Shown: in pieces, positions 15,715 to 23,471 of the stretch
How the letters are laid out: each line of letters starts with the position of its first letter
Numbering within the stretch: the first letter of the stretch is position 1
NCBI GenBank assembly: GCA_964449325.1
Contig: CAYUYJ010000011.1
Coordinates: forward strand, 1 to 64,000
Length of the DNA stretch: 64,000 nt
Source: RGIG3002 sp964449325
GTDB taxonomy: Bacteria > Bacillota > Clostridia > Lachnospirales > Lachnospiraceae
Reading direction: 5' to 3'
Notes under the pieces: model-generated
Databases searched by the model: none
What the model was told of the DNA's origin: nothing
The model's input: the letters and a program-made list of their open reading frames with translations, nothing else
Program-made: the position numbers and the translations under genes

Positions 15715-18516
15715 ATGAAAAACAAAAAAGTGAAGAACCCGCTCATAAAACGAATCCCAAGAGAACTTTCGGGAGACTGGAAAAAGTATCTTGTAGTAAG
15801 CCTATTTCTGATACTTACAATCGGCTTTGTGTCCGGCATGTATGTTGCCAATGGAAGTATGATGAAAGCGGCCGGTGAGGGTGTATCCAAATATAAACTG
15901 GAAGACGGGCATTTTGAATTAAACAGCAAAGCGAATGAAGACTTACTGGCAGCAATTCAGTCCGGAGAAAAAGCGGATGTTAAAGAATACTATCTGAATA
16001 AAGCCAAAGAGGAACTGGATGAAAAATTTGAGGGAGAATTTGAACAGAAGTTTACAGAAGAATTTGACAGTGAATTTAAGAAAGAATTTACTGAAAAATT
16101 CGATTCTGAGTTTACCGCACAGTTTGATGCAGCATTTGAAACGCAGGTAAAACAGACTTTGCTGGTACAGGGATTGGATAATGTAACGGCTGATACTATG
16201 CTACCTTCAGTGATTGCTCAGGCAAAACAGAGCGGGGATTATCAGTCCGCCTTTGATAATGCTTATGAGGAGGCCTATCAGGAAGCTTATGATGCTGCCT
16301 ATGATGCTGCCTATGAGAAAGCCTATGACGAGGCATACGAGAAGGCATATGACGAAGCATGGAAAGAAATTCAGAAGGAAATTGATGCGGAATATGCAGA
16401 TGCGGAAGACAAGTATGAATTAAATGATCCTGAATTTGAAGCTGTCCCTGTAAAGGTATATGAGAACTTCTACAGAAACGAGGAAGAGGATAAGGATAAT
16501 GACGGTACAGTGGATGGAACTGTCCGGATTTATGCAAAGACAGACGAGATCAATCTGGCATGTATCATGGAAGGAAGACTTCCTGAAACAGAAAATGAAA
16601 TTGCTGTTGACCGTATGCATGCAGATAATGTTGGTATAGTGGTAGGGGATACGATTACTGTCAGCGGTGAGTCCTATAACGTTGTCGGTCTGATTGCTTA
16701 TGTAAATTATGCTACCCTTCACGAAAAAAACACGGATCTAATTTTTGATGCTTTAAAGTTTGATGTTGCAATGGTGACAGAAGATGGTTTTGAACGCTTA
16801 AACAAGACCGTTCATTATGCATATGCATGGCAGTATGTAAATCAGCCGGCAGATGAAAAGGAAGAAAAAAGTCTTTCGGATGATTTTCTCAAAGTGTTGC
16901 TCACACAGACGGTAGTGAATGATAAAGAAATAGAAGATTACATACCCGGATATGCAAATTCGGCAATCAATTTTGCGACAGATGATATGGGTTCTGATGA
17001 AGCAATGGGTGGTGTACTTTTAGATATCCTGATTGTGATTATTGCATTTATCTTTGCAGTTACAATCAGTAATACAATCACAAAGGAAGCGTCAGTAATC
17101 GGAACGCTTCGTGCTTCCGGATATACAAAAGGAGAATTGGTCAGACATTATCTTTCCATGCCGGTAATTGTGACACTGCTTGCGGCAGGTATTGGAAACG
17201 TACTGGGATATACGGTGTTTAAGAATGTAGTAGTGTCCATGTACTATAACAGCTACAGTCTTCCCACCTATGAAACCGTATGGAATGCCAATGCATTTTT
17301 TAAGACAACGGTGATTCCGGTAATATTGATGTTTGTAGTAAATCTTTTTGTTATTATTAAAATGATGCAGCATAAGCCTTTACAGTTTTTACGGCACGAT
17401 TTAAAGAAAACAAAGCGTAAGAAAGCCATGCGCCTTCCCAGATGGAAATTCTTAAGCAGATTCCGTCTGCGGATTATATTCCAAAACGTTCCTAATTATG
17501 TGATTCTTTTTGCCGGTATTTTCTTTATTATGGTAATGCTTGCTATGGCAGTAGGTATGCCGTCAACACTGAAATACTATAAAGAGAATGCTACGGATAT
17601 GATGTTTGCGAAATATCAGTACATACTGAAATCATACGAGGATGAAGAAGGAAATGTAATCGATACCCAAAATAAGGATGCTGAAAAATTCTGCATGTAT
17701 TCTCTGCAAAAAAAGAGTGACACCATGGACGAAGAGGTAGCGGTATATGGAATTTCACATGACAGCAGATATGTAACGATTACTGATTTGAATACTATGA
17801 AAGAAAATGAAGTATATATATCGGCACCTTTTCAGGATAAGTATGGTTTGGAAATAGGGGATGCCATTTCTCTGGATGAAAAGTATGAGAATAAACAATA
17901 TCAGTTTGAAGTCGCAGGAATTTATGATAAATGCCAAAGTATTGCAGTTTTCATGCCGATTGAAAATTATCGGTCTACATTTGAACTGGAAGAAACGGAA
18001 TTCACCGCCTATATGAGCGATTCGGAAATTACAGATATTGAAGAAGATAACATTGCAACTGTTATTAGCGAACGGGATATTACCAAGATGTGCGACCAAC
18101 TGGATCACTCCATGGGTTCTTATATGCAATATTTTCAGTTTCTATGTATCCTGTTGTCGATAGTACTGATTTACCTTCTGACCAAGATTATTATAGAGAA
18201 GAACGAAAATGCTATATCCATGACGAAAATTTTAGGCTATGAGAACCGGGAAATTGCAAGTCTGTATCTGCTATCCACAACTATCATTCTGATAATCTCG
18301 GATGTTATAAGTGTTGCTTTAGGAGCACTGGTTATGGGGCAGGCGTGGAAAATGATTATGTTTAGCTACAGCGGCTGGTTTTCATTTATGATTGAACCGG
18401 CGGGATATGTAAAAATGTTTGCATTCGTTCTGATTGGATATCTGATTGTTATGGTTCTGGATTTCGGAAGAATCCGGAAGATTCCTATGAATGAAGCACT
18501 GAAGAATGTGGAGTAG
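15715..18516 (+). CDS. FtsX-type ABC permease with extracytoplasmic aromatic repeat region
   Basis: This 933-residue permease has a first helix at about residues 24-45 and a large extracytoplasmic region to about residue 430. Three FtsX-type helices with SVIGTLRASGYTKGELVRHYL, then a second extracytoplasmic domain and a C-terminal three-helix block with the related MTKILGYENREIASLYLL, complete it. Residues 103-142 carry phenylalanine every fourth position (KFEGEFEQKFTEEF-type). Residues 180-216 carry alanine-tyrosine every fourth position (AYDAAYDAAYEKAYDEA), encoded by 12-base DNA repeats. ATG 15715 fits the AAGGGG ribosome site better than the upstream ATG 15694. It works with the preceding ATPase; the substrate is unknown. 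Confidence 0.85.
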   Translation: MKNKKVKNPLIKRIPRELSGDWKKYLVVSLFLILTIGFVSGMYVANGSMMKAAGEGVSKYKLEDGHFELNSKANEDLLAAIQSGEKADVKEYYLNKAKEELDEKFEGEFEQKFTEEFDSEFKKEFTEKFDSEFTAQFDAAFETQVKQTLLVQGLDNVTADTMLPSVIAQAKQSGDYQSAFDNAYEEAYQEAYDAAYDAAYEKAYDEAYEKAYDEAWKEIQKEIDAEYADAEDKYELNDPEFEAVPVKVYENFYRNEEEDKDNDGTVDGTVRIYAKTDEINLACIMEGRLPETENEIAVDRMHADNVGIVVGDTITVSGESYNVVGLIAYVNYATLHEKNTDLIFDALKFDVAMVTEDGFERLNKTVHYAYAWQYVNQPADEKEEKSLSDDFLKVLLTQTVVNDKEIEDYIPGYANSAINFATDDMGSDEAMGGVLLDILIVIIAFIFAVTISNTITKEASVIGTLRASGYTKGELVRHYLSMPVIVTLLAAGIGNVLGYTVFKNVVVSMYYNSYSLPTYETVWNANAFFKTTVIPVILMFVVNLFVIIKMMQHKPLQFLRHDLKKTKRKKAMRLPRWKFLSRFRLRIIFQNVPNYVILFAGIFFIMVMLAMAVGMPSTLKYYKENATDMMFAKYQYILKSYEDEEGNVIDTQNKDAEKFCMYSLQKKSDTMDEEVAVYGISHDSRYVTITDLNTMKENEVYISAPFQDKYGLEIGDAISLDEKYENKQYQFEVAGIYDKCQSIAVFMPIENYRSTFELEETEFTAYMSDSEITDIEEDNIATVISERDITKMCDQLDHSMGSYMQYFQFLCILLSIVLIYLLTKIIIEKNENAISMTKILGYENREIASLYLLSTTIILIISDVISVALGALVMGQAWKMIMFSYSGWFSFMIEPAGYVKMFAFVLIGYLIVMVLDFGRIRKIPMNEALKNVE
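16255..16365 (+). repeat. Degenerate 12-base coding repeats (Ala-Tyr units)
   Basis: Within the permease gene, units such as GCCTATGATGCT and GCATACGAGAAG repeat about nine times with drift at third codon positions. They encode AYxx tetrapeptides. The synonymous drift suggests an old, selected repeat. Confidence 0.7.
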
Positions 18517-18538
18517 CCAGGGTATTCACAAGTAATGT

Positions 18539-18575
18539 AAAAATCCGTTCCAGTCATGATTTGGAACGGATTTTT
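18539..18575. terminator. Bidirectional terminator between the permease and dtxR-like genes
   Basis: AAAAATCCGTTCC (18539-18551) and GGAACGGATTTTT (18563-18575) are perfect complementary arms with T-runs in both directions. The right arm lies inside the last codons of the convergent dtxR-like gene. Confidence 0.9.
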
Positions 18576-18937
18576 CTTTTAATTGCCTCAAACGTTTCTT
18601 CGCTTAAATCATGTTCAATTTTACAGGCATCCTCTAAAGCGACCTCTCTGCTTACACCAATACTGATTAACCAGTCGGAGAGCAGTGTATGACGTTCCAG
18701 AACACTTTCAGCGCGTTTCCTGCCATTTTCCGTCAGAGTGATATAGCCATCGGAAGCCATGATTATATAGTCCTTTTCGCGCAGATTTTTCATGGCAACG
18801 CTCACACTTGGTTTTGAAAAGTTCATTTCATTCGCAATATCTATAGAACGAACTTGTCCGATTTTGTTTTGTAGATAAAGAATTGTCTCCAGATAATCTT
18901 CAAGTGATTCATCTGAACGGTGTTTTATATAACTCAT
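18554..18937 (-). CDS. DtxR/MntR-family metal-dependent regulator (short form)
   Basis: This 127-residue repressor has an N-terminal winged helix (residues about 5-72): LEDYLETILYLQ, then VRSIDIANEMNFSKPSVSVAMKNL and DGYITLTENGRKRA. The metal-binding and dimerisation helices are residues 74-120. His83 in LERH and Cys105, Glu108 and His109 in DACKIEHDLSEE match DtxR metal ligands His79, Cys102, Glu105 and His106. The DtxR His98 position is Leu, so the site is not fully canonical. There is no SH3-like domain, as in MntR. It probably senses Fe2+ or Mn2+. It is convergent with three upstream transporter operons that carry TTAG-N6-CTAA boxes, its likely targets. Confidence 0.85.
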   Translation of the reverse strand: MSYIKHRSDESLEDYLETILYLQNKIGQVRSIDIANEMNFSKPSVSVAMKNLREKDYIIMASDGYITLTENGRKRAESVLERHTLLSDWLISIGVSREVALEDACKIEHDLSEETFEAIKRKIRSKS

Positions 18938-19022
18938 ATTTATAATTTCTCCTTTTTCTTTTAGAGCATGGCATTCTATTAGCCAATAATAATTCGAGAA
19001 TTTTATTGTTGGAGAGTAATCT

Positions 19023-19056
19023 AACTATTCGCAAAAGACAAGTTTAACGAATAGTT
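19023..19056. repeat. Inverted repeat upstream of the dtxR-like gene
   Basis: AACTATTCG (19023-19031) and CGAATAGTT (19048-19056) are perfect arms with a 16-base spacer. They lie just after the dtd stop codon and about 85 bases before the dtxR-like start. No T-run follows, so it could be an operator or a processed mRNA stem. Confidence 0.4.
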
Positions 19057-19065
19057 GCTCTTATT

Positions 19066-19530
19066 TTACAGACTTTTACCATATATTTCCTCAGAATCTA
19101 ATAATATGGTAAAGGGTCCATCATTTAACAGGGAAACTTTCATGTCTGCGCCGAATTCGCCCCGAGCAGTTTTGTTGGGAAGTTCTTGTTGGCATCGGGT
19201 TATGATGTATTCGTATAATTCCTTCGCATTTTCAGGTGCGCCTGCTTTAATAAAGGATGGACGATTGCCTTTTTTGCAATCGGCATACAGAGTAAATTGT
19301 GAAATCAATAACAATTCACCGTTTACCTGTCGGATATCTAAATTTGTTTTGCCTTTTTCATCCTCAAAAAGTCTTAAATTTATCAACTTTTGAAGCATCT
19401 TGTCAGCAATTTCCGTAGTGTCTGAATCGCTGATTCCAATAAGGACCAGATATCCTTTCTTTATGGAGCCAATGGTAAGACCGTCCACATCTACCTTTGC
19501 ATGTTGTACTCTTTGGATGAAAAAACGCAT
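19066..19530 (-). CDS. dtd: D-aminoacyl-tRNA deacylase
   Basis: This 154-residue cytosolic enzyme removes D-amino acids (and glycine from tRNA-Ala) wrongly attached to tRNA. The N-terminus MRFFIQRVQHAKVDVDG is typical. The catalytic SQFTLYADCKKGNRPSF motif (near residues 77-93) and the C-terminal NDGPFTILLDS motif with the Gly-cisPro element (about residues 136-146) are both present. The length matches the family. It lies five bases downstream of the AI-2E family permease gene on the same strand and is probably co-transcribed with it. The start at 19530 is the only reasonable one. Confidence 0.95.
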   Translation of the reverse strand: MRFFIQRVQHAKVDVDGLTIGSIKKGYLVLIGISDSDTTEIADKMLQKLINLRLFEDEKGKTNLDIRQVNGELLLISQFTLYADCKKGNRPSFIKAGAPENAKELYEYIITRCQQELPNKTARGEFGADMKVSLLNDGPFTILLDSEEIYGKSL

Positions 19531-19535
19531 AATGA

Positions 19536-20879
19536 CTACTCTTCTCCTTTGTCTTCTTCTGCTTCATGAGCCTCTTCCGTGTCACCAAGATTATTGGATG
19601 AATGAAGCTTTGAATGATTCTTATTATGGATTTCAGAAGGCTTCAGTTCTCGGAAGGTATTTCCGGAGGTAATCAGTTCTAAACGCATATATCGCTCGGT
19701 ACTGATTGGAAGACCTCGTTTTTTGAGCAGAGAATTGGTAAGTTTTCTTACAAAAGCATACAATACTGCAAAAACAGGTACACCAATAATCATACCAAAT
19801 ACACCGAATAATCCACCAAAAATAGTAATAGAAAAAATTACCCAGAAACTGGAAAGTCCGGTGGAACCTCCTAAAATTTTGGGTCCCAGGAAATTGCCGT
19901 CAAATTGCTGCAAAATCAATATAAAAATAATAAAATAAATACATTTTAAAGGATTAATCAATAAAATCAAAAGTGCACTTGGGATGGCACCTAAATAGGG
20001 ACCAAAAAAAGGAATTACATTTGTTACGCCTACAATAACACTTATTAATACAGCGTAAGGCATGTCCATTAAGGACGTACAGACAAAGCAGATTACTCCG
20101 ATAATCAGAGAATCCAATATTTTTCCACTGATAAATCCACTGAAGGTTTTATGTGTAAAGCGAAAATCATTTATAATGGAGTTAGCTGTTTTTCTGTCAA
20201 AAAAGGCATATGCCATCTTCTTTGCTTGTCCGCAGAATTTCTCCTTACTTCCCAATATATAGATTGAAATAATAAAACCGATAATTAAATTCCAGATAGA
20301 TTTAAAAAAGCCGATAACACTTAAAGAAAGCGATTTAATTAGGGCGTTCATCTGAGGAATTACATTCGTATTCAGCCAATCACTGATATGCATGGAATAC
20401 TTGTCTAAAAGACCGGTCGCAAGTTCATCAATATCCGGATTATTGGCAAGTAATTTTGTAATAAACGCCTCCAAGTTATTTACATAAATTGGGAATTGAA
20501 AAATAATACTTTGTATACTTTTTAAGAGCTGTGGAATTACCATTGCAAAAAATGCATATATAAGTACAAACACAATAACCAGTGTCAGCAGTATGGAAAG
20601 CATCCGCATTCTTCTTTTATTTTTCGCATGTAAATCTATATTACATTTTCTAAAGAGTGGAATCAGTGCTTTCTTTTCAATGTCATTTACAAGCGGAGTA
20701 AGCAGGTAGGCAAGAGCCATTCCGTCCACAATAGGCATGGAAATACGAAATGCCGAATGAATTCCGTTTGAAATACTGGCACTGTGAAAAACAAAATAAT
20801 ATAGACAAATACTGGCAGCAATCACAAGAAAAGCAGTCAGTCCCCAAGAAAAATTTCTTTTATCAATGTTAATTTTCAT
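19536..20879 (-). CDS. AI-2E family transporter (membrane permease)
   Basis: This 447-residue membrane protein of the AI-2E/UPF0118 superfamily has two N-terminal helices, a periplasmic-type loop and a C-terminal block of helices. The latter includes ISVIVGVTNVIPFFGPYLGAIPSALLIL and GLFGVFGMIIGVPVFAVLYAFVRK, the family hallmarks. Members export small molecules or act as Na+/H+ antiporters, and the name does not prove AI-2 transport. The last 60 residues are a charged Asn/His/Glu-rich cytoplasmic tail. The SD-like AAGGAG at 20914-20919 is 34 bases from ATG 20879, separated by a 7-base-pair hairpin, an unusual layout. There is no better upstream start because an in-frame stop intervenes. Confidence 0.85.
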   Translation of the reverse strand: MKINIDKRNFSWGLTAFLVIAASICLYYFVFHSASISNGIHSAFRISMPIVDGMALAYLLTPLVNDIEKKALIPLFRKCNIDLHAKNKRRMRMLSILLTLVIVFVLIYAFFAMVIPQLLKSIQSIIFQFPIYVNNLEAFITKLLANNPDIDELATGLLDKYSMHISDWLNTNVIPQMNALIKSLSLSVIGFFKSIWNLIIGFIISIYILGSKEKFCGQAKKMAYAFFDRKTANSIINDFRFTHKTFSGFISGKILDSLIIGVICFVCTSLMDMPYAVLISVIVGVTNVIPFFGPYLGAIPSALLILLINPLKCIYFIIFILILQQFDGNFLGPKILGGSTGLSSFWVIFSITIFGGLFGVFGMIIGVPVFAVLYAFVRKLTNSLLKKRGLPISTERYMRLELITSGNTFRELKPSEIHNKNHSKLHSSNNLGDTEEAHEAEEDKGEE

Positions 20880-20888
20880 AGCAGTTTT

Positions 20889-20919
20889 GCAATAACCGAC
20901 AGATTATTGCTATCTCCTT
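20889..20919 (-). promoter_or_regulatory. Shine-Dalgarno and start codon separated by a hairpin
   Basis: On the minus strand AAGGAG (20919-20914) is followed by GCAATAA (20910-20904), eight bases, then TTATTGC (20895-20889), and nine bases later by ATG 20879. Folding the stem would bring the ribosome site to about 12 bases from the start codon. Confidence 0.45.
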
Positions 20920-21094
20920 CCCAAACATCCTAGTACTCTTTTATTAGTATAACATTATTCCGTGATTTTGTACATTTCCGTAGTTGCTTTATTTTATATT
21001 CAAGGATAAAATGTAAAGGAATCATATTATAGATAAGCAAAATGGAATAATGTTGAAAAAAGTACTTCGCTTAATGAAAGGATTTTAGACTGAA

Positions 21095-21835
21095 ATGAAA
21101 TTGCAACAGGTTATGAGTTATGTAAGGCGTGCCGTAGACGATTATCATATGATTGAGGAGGGTGACAGGATTGCTATAGGAATTTCGGGTGGAAAAGACA
21201 GTCTTACTCTTCTTTATGCACTAAATGGTTTAAGACGTTTTTATCCGAAAAAATTTGAAATTCATGCTGTTACAGTAGATTTGGGTTTTAAAAATCTTGA
21301 TTTATCAAAAATAGAACAATTATGTAAGGAATTGGATGTAGAATATACAATCGTAAAAACAGACATTGCAGATATAATCTTTGAACAGCGCAAGGAAACA
21401 AATCCTTGTTCCCTATGTGCCAAGATGCGAAAAGGCGCTTTGAATGATGCGATTAAGGCAGCCGGCTGCAATAAAGTAGCCTACGCTCACCATAAAGATG
21501 ATGTGGTGGAAACAATGCTGCTTTCTTTGATATTTGAAGGTCGTTTTCATACGTTCTCCCCTGTTACGTTTTTGGACAGAACAGAACTTACCGTCATTCG
21601 TCCACTTATGTATATGGACGAAGCAGATGTTATTGGATTTGTGAATAAAAATAATGTTCCTGTTGTAAAAAGTCCCTGCCCTGCAGATGGTTATACGAAA
21701 CGGGAATATGTACATAATCTGTTGAAACAGTTGAACAAGGAAAATCCAGGGGTAAAAATGCGGATGTTTACAGCAATTCAAACCGGAAATTTAAAAGGAT
21801 GGTCAGACGAAATTGGAAACTCAAAATTATCATGA
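21095..21835 (+). CDS. TtcA-like tRNA sulfur-transfer ATPase
   Basis: This 246-residue PP-loop ATPase of the TtcA/TtuA family thiolates a tRNA base after adenylation. The PP-loop SGGKDS is at residues 31-36. The CxxC pair is Cys105 and Cys108 (NPCSLCAKMRKGAL), with a third cysteine near residue 195 (KSPCPADG). These three ligate the 4Fe-4S cluster in TtcA-type enzymes. The His-rich YAHHKDDVVETMLL motif is also present. TtcA makes 2-thiocytidine 32; this Gram-positive version may act on another base. Its last 23 bases overlap the start of the recombinase gene in a different frame, so expression is linked. Confidence 0.88.
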   Translation: MKLQQVMSYVRRAVDDYHMIEEGDRIAIGISGGKDSLTLLYALNGLRRFYPKKFEIHAVTVDLGFKNLDLSKIEQLCKELDVEYTIVKTDIADIIFEQRKETNPCSLCAKMRKGALNDAIKAAGCNKVAYAHHKDDVVETMLLSLIFEGRFHTFSPVTFLDRTELTVIRPLMYMDEADVIGFVNKNNVPVVKSPCPADGYTKREYVHNLLKQLNKENPGVKMRMFTAIQTGNLKGWSDEIGNSKLS

Positions 21836-22865
21836 TGAACAGGATAGAAAGAATATTTTAAAAATGAGGGAAATCGTTAAAGAACTTCCTGGTTTTTGTA
21901 AGATGTTTTTCCGAGGTATTGAAGAAACCACATCCAGTCGTACCCGACTTGCTTATGCCTACGATCTGCGAATTTTCTTTGAATTCCTGCACGAAAACAA
22001 CAGTGTGTGTTCCAAAATGGAGATAACGGATTTCCCATTATCTATTCTGGATCGAATTTCCCGGGAAGACATTGAAGAATACGTGGAATATGTAAGTCTT
22101 TACGAGAAGGAAGGCAGGGAAATCAGCAACAAAGAGCGTGGGAAATCAAGGAAACTGGCTTCTTTGCGTAGTTTTTATAATTATTATTATACCAATGAAT
22201 TAATCGAAAAAAATCCCGCTGTATTAGTTCCTCTTCCCAAACAGCATGAAAAAGAAATCATACGTTTAGAGCCAAATGAAGTTGCAACTCTTCTGGATAT
22301 GGTAGAAGACGGAGAAAAATTAACAAAGGCACAGGCGAAATATCATGAAAAGACAAAACTGCGGGACGTTGCTCTTCTTACTCTTCTGCTTGGCACCGGT
22401 ATTCGTGTTTCTGAATGTGTCGGACTGGATATTACTGACATAAATTTTGAAACAAACGGTATGAAAATCCGTCGAAAAGGTGGCTATGAAACAGTGCTCT
22501 ATTTTGGTACCGAGGTTGAGGAAGCGCTAAAGCATTATTTAGAACAGCGAAAACATGTTGTTCCTCAGTCAGGACATGAAAGTGCACTTTTTCTTTCTAT
22601 GCAGAACCGTCGTATTTCTGTGCGTGCAGTGGAAAATTTAGTGAAAAAATATACTTCTAATGTAACAACTTTAAAGAAAATAACACCCCATAAATTGAGA
22701 AGTACCTATGGTACAACACTCTATCAGGAAACCGGAGATATTTATCTGGTTGCAGATGTTCTGGGGCATAAAGATGTCAATACAACACGAAAGCATTATG
22801 CTGCAATTGAAGATGAACGAAGGCGTAAAGCAGCAAAGGCTGTGAAGTTACGGGAAAAAGAATAA
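21813..22865 (+). CDS. Tyrosine recombinase XerC/XerD-like
   Basis: This 350-residue recombinase has an N-terminal SAM-like core-binding domain (about residues 25-135) and a C-terminal catalytic domain. The catalytic residues are all present: Arg198 (GTGIRVSE), Lys222 (RRKGG), His293 and Arg296 (TPHKLRSTYG), His319 (LGHKDV) and Tyr329 (TRKHYA). It is longer than XerC/D (about 300 residues) because of an N-terminal extension. Tight overlap with the TtcA-like gene and housekeeping neighbours argue for a chromosomal or SOS-linked role rather than an integrase of a mobile element. No att repeats or phage genes are visible. A terminator follows directly. Confidence 0.88.
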   Translation: METQNYHDEQDRKNILKMREIVKELPGFCKMFFRGIEETTSSRTRLAYAYDLRIFFEFLHENNSVCSKMEITDFPLSILDRISREDIEEYVEYVSLYEKEGREISNKERGKSRKLASLRSFYNYYYTNELIEKNPAVLVPLPKQHEKEIIRLEPNEVATLLDMVEDGEKLTKAQAKYHEKTKLRDVALLTLLLGTGIRVSECVGLDITDINFETNGMKIRRKGGYETVLYFGTEVEEALKHYLEQRKHVVPQSGHESALFLSMQNRRISVRAVENLVKKYTSNVTTLKKITPHKLRSTYGTTLYQETGDIYLVADVLGHKDVNTTRKHYAAIEDERRRKAAKAVKLREKE

Positions 22866-22905
22866 AACAATATTAATGGAAAATGTTATGTTTTCATAAC
22901 ACTGT

Positions 22906-22936
22906 AATAGGATGATTGTAAGCTAATCATCCTATT
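22906..22936. terminator. Bidirectional terminator after the xer-like gene
   Basis: AATAGGATGATT (22906-22917) and AATCATCCTATT (22925-22936) form a perfect 12-base stem. T-rich sequence follows on the plus strand. The stop codon of the convergent LysM gene lies within the right arm. Confidence 0.85.
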
Positions 22937-23288
22937 TTCTATAATCTGCAGAATAATAAGGTATTACAAGGTGTTGTCCTGCATAGATGGTTTCGCTGCT
23001 TAATCCGTTCATGTTCATTACTTCTTCTATATATTCAACAGCAGAATCATAATGGTTTCCCATATGTTCCGCGGCAATGGTCCAAAGACTGTCACCTGAA
23101 GAAACAGTGATGCTTGTATAATATTTAATCTCAACGGCTTCAGAAGAATCTTGAGCCTTTGTGTTTATAGTAGAAATACTAAAGGCAAATACCAATGCAA
23201 AACATAGGGAAAAAAAGGAAATCAAAAGGTGTCTTCGTAATTCTCTCTGTCTTCTGCGCTTATTATTTCTGATTCTTCTTTCACTCAT
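22932..23288 (-). CDS. LysM protein, YneA-like candidate SOS cell-division inhibitor
   Basis: This 118-residue protein has a very basic N-terminus (RRIRNNKRRRQRELRRH), one membrane helix (about residues 23-42) and a C-terminal LysM domain (about residues 62-110, with SGDSLWTIAAEHM and IYAGQHLVIP). The architecture matches YneA, which delays division during the SOS response in Bacillus. It is divergent from lexA, as yneA is, and the shared region carries LexA-type GAAC-N4-GTTC sites, so DNA-damage induction is likely. ATG 23288 follows GGAGG at ideal spacing. YneA function is inferred from architecture and position, because sequence conservation outside LysM is low. Confidence 0.82.
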   Translation of the reverse strand: MSERRIRNNKRRRQRELRRHLLISFFSLCFALVFAFSISTINTKAQDSSEAVEIKYYTSITVSSGDSLWTIAAEHMGNHYDSAVEYIEEVMNMNGLSSETIYAGQHLVIPYYSADYRK

Positions 23289-23305
23289 AATACATACCTC
23301 CAAAA

Positions 23306-23331
23306 CGAACAAATGTTGTGAACAAACGTTC
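23306..23331. promoter_or_regulatory. LexA (SOS) boxes between the yneA-like gene and lexA
   Basis: GAACAAACGTTC (23320-23331) is a perfect GAAC-N4-GTTC Gram-positive SOS box. CGAACAAATGTTG (23306-23318) is a near match right beside it. Both are close to the yneA-like start and would repress it. Confidence 0.8.
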
Positions 23332-23349
23332 CATATATTCGTATATTAT

Positions 23350-23404
23350 CGAACATTTATTCTTTTGTCAATAGATTTTAAACAAAAAATCGAACAAATT
23401 TTTG
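23350..23404. promoter_or_regulatory. Additional LexA-box-like sites upstream of lexA
   Basis: CGAACATTTATTC (23350-23362) and CGAACAAATTTTTG (23391-23404) each keep the CGAAC half and have a decayed second half. They are plausible weaker LexA sites for lexA autoregulation. Confidence 0.5.
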
Positions 23405-23471
23405 GAATATACGTTTGCTTTTTGAATGAAGATGTGTTATGCTTACAATATAAATAAAAGGAGGATTGTTT

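Noticed and set aside
16255..16365. Twelve-base repeats considered as a CRISPR or minisatellite array
   Set aside because: They are in frame within the permease gene, have no unique spacers and drift at third positions, so they are protein-level repeats.
18938..19022. A fourth TTAG-N6-CTAA box for dtxR autoregulation
   Set aside because: The best match is TTAGCCAATAATAA, which lacks the CTAA half. It was not counted.
21813..22865. Mobile-element integrase
   Set aside because: No tRNA, att repeats, phage or plasmid genes lie nearby, and the gene overlaps a housekeeping gene.
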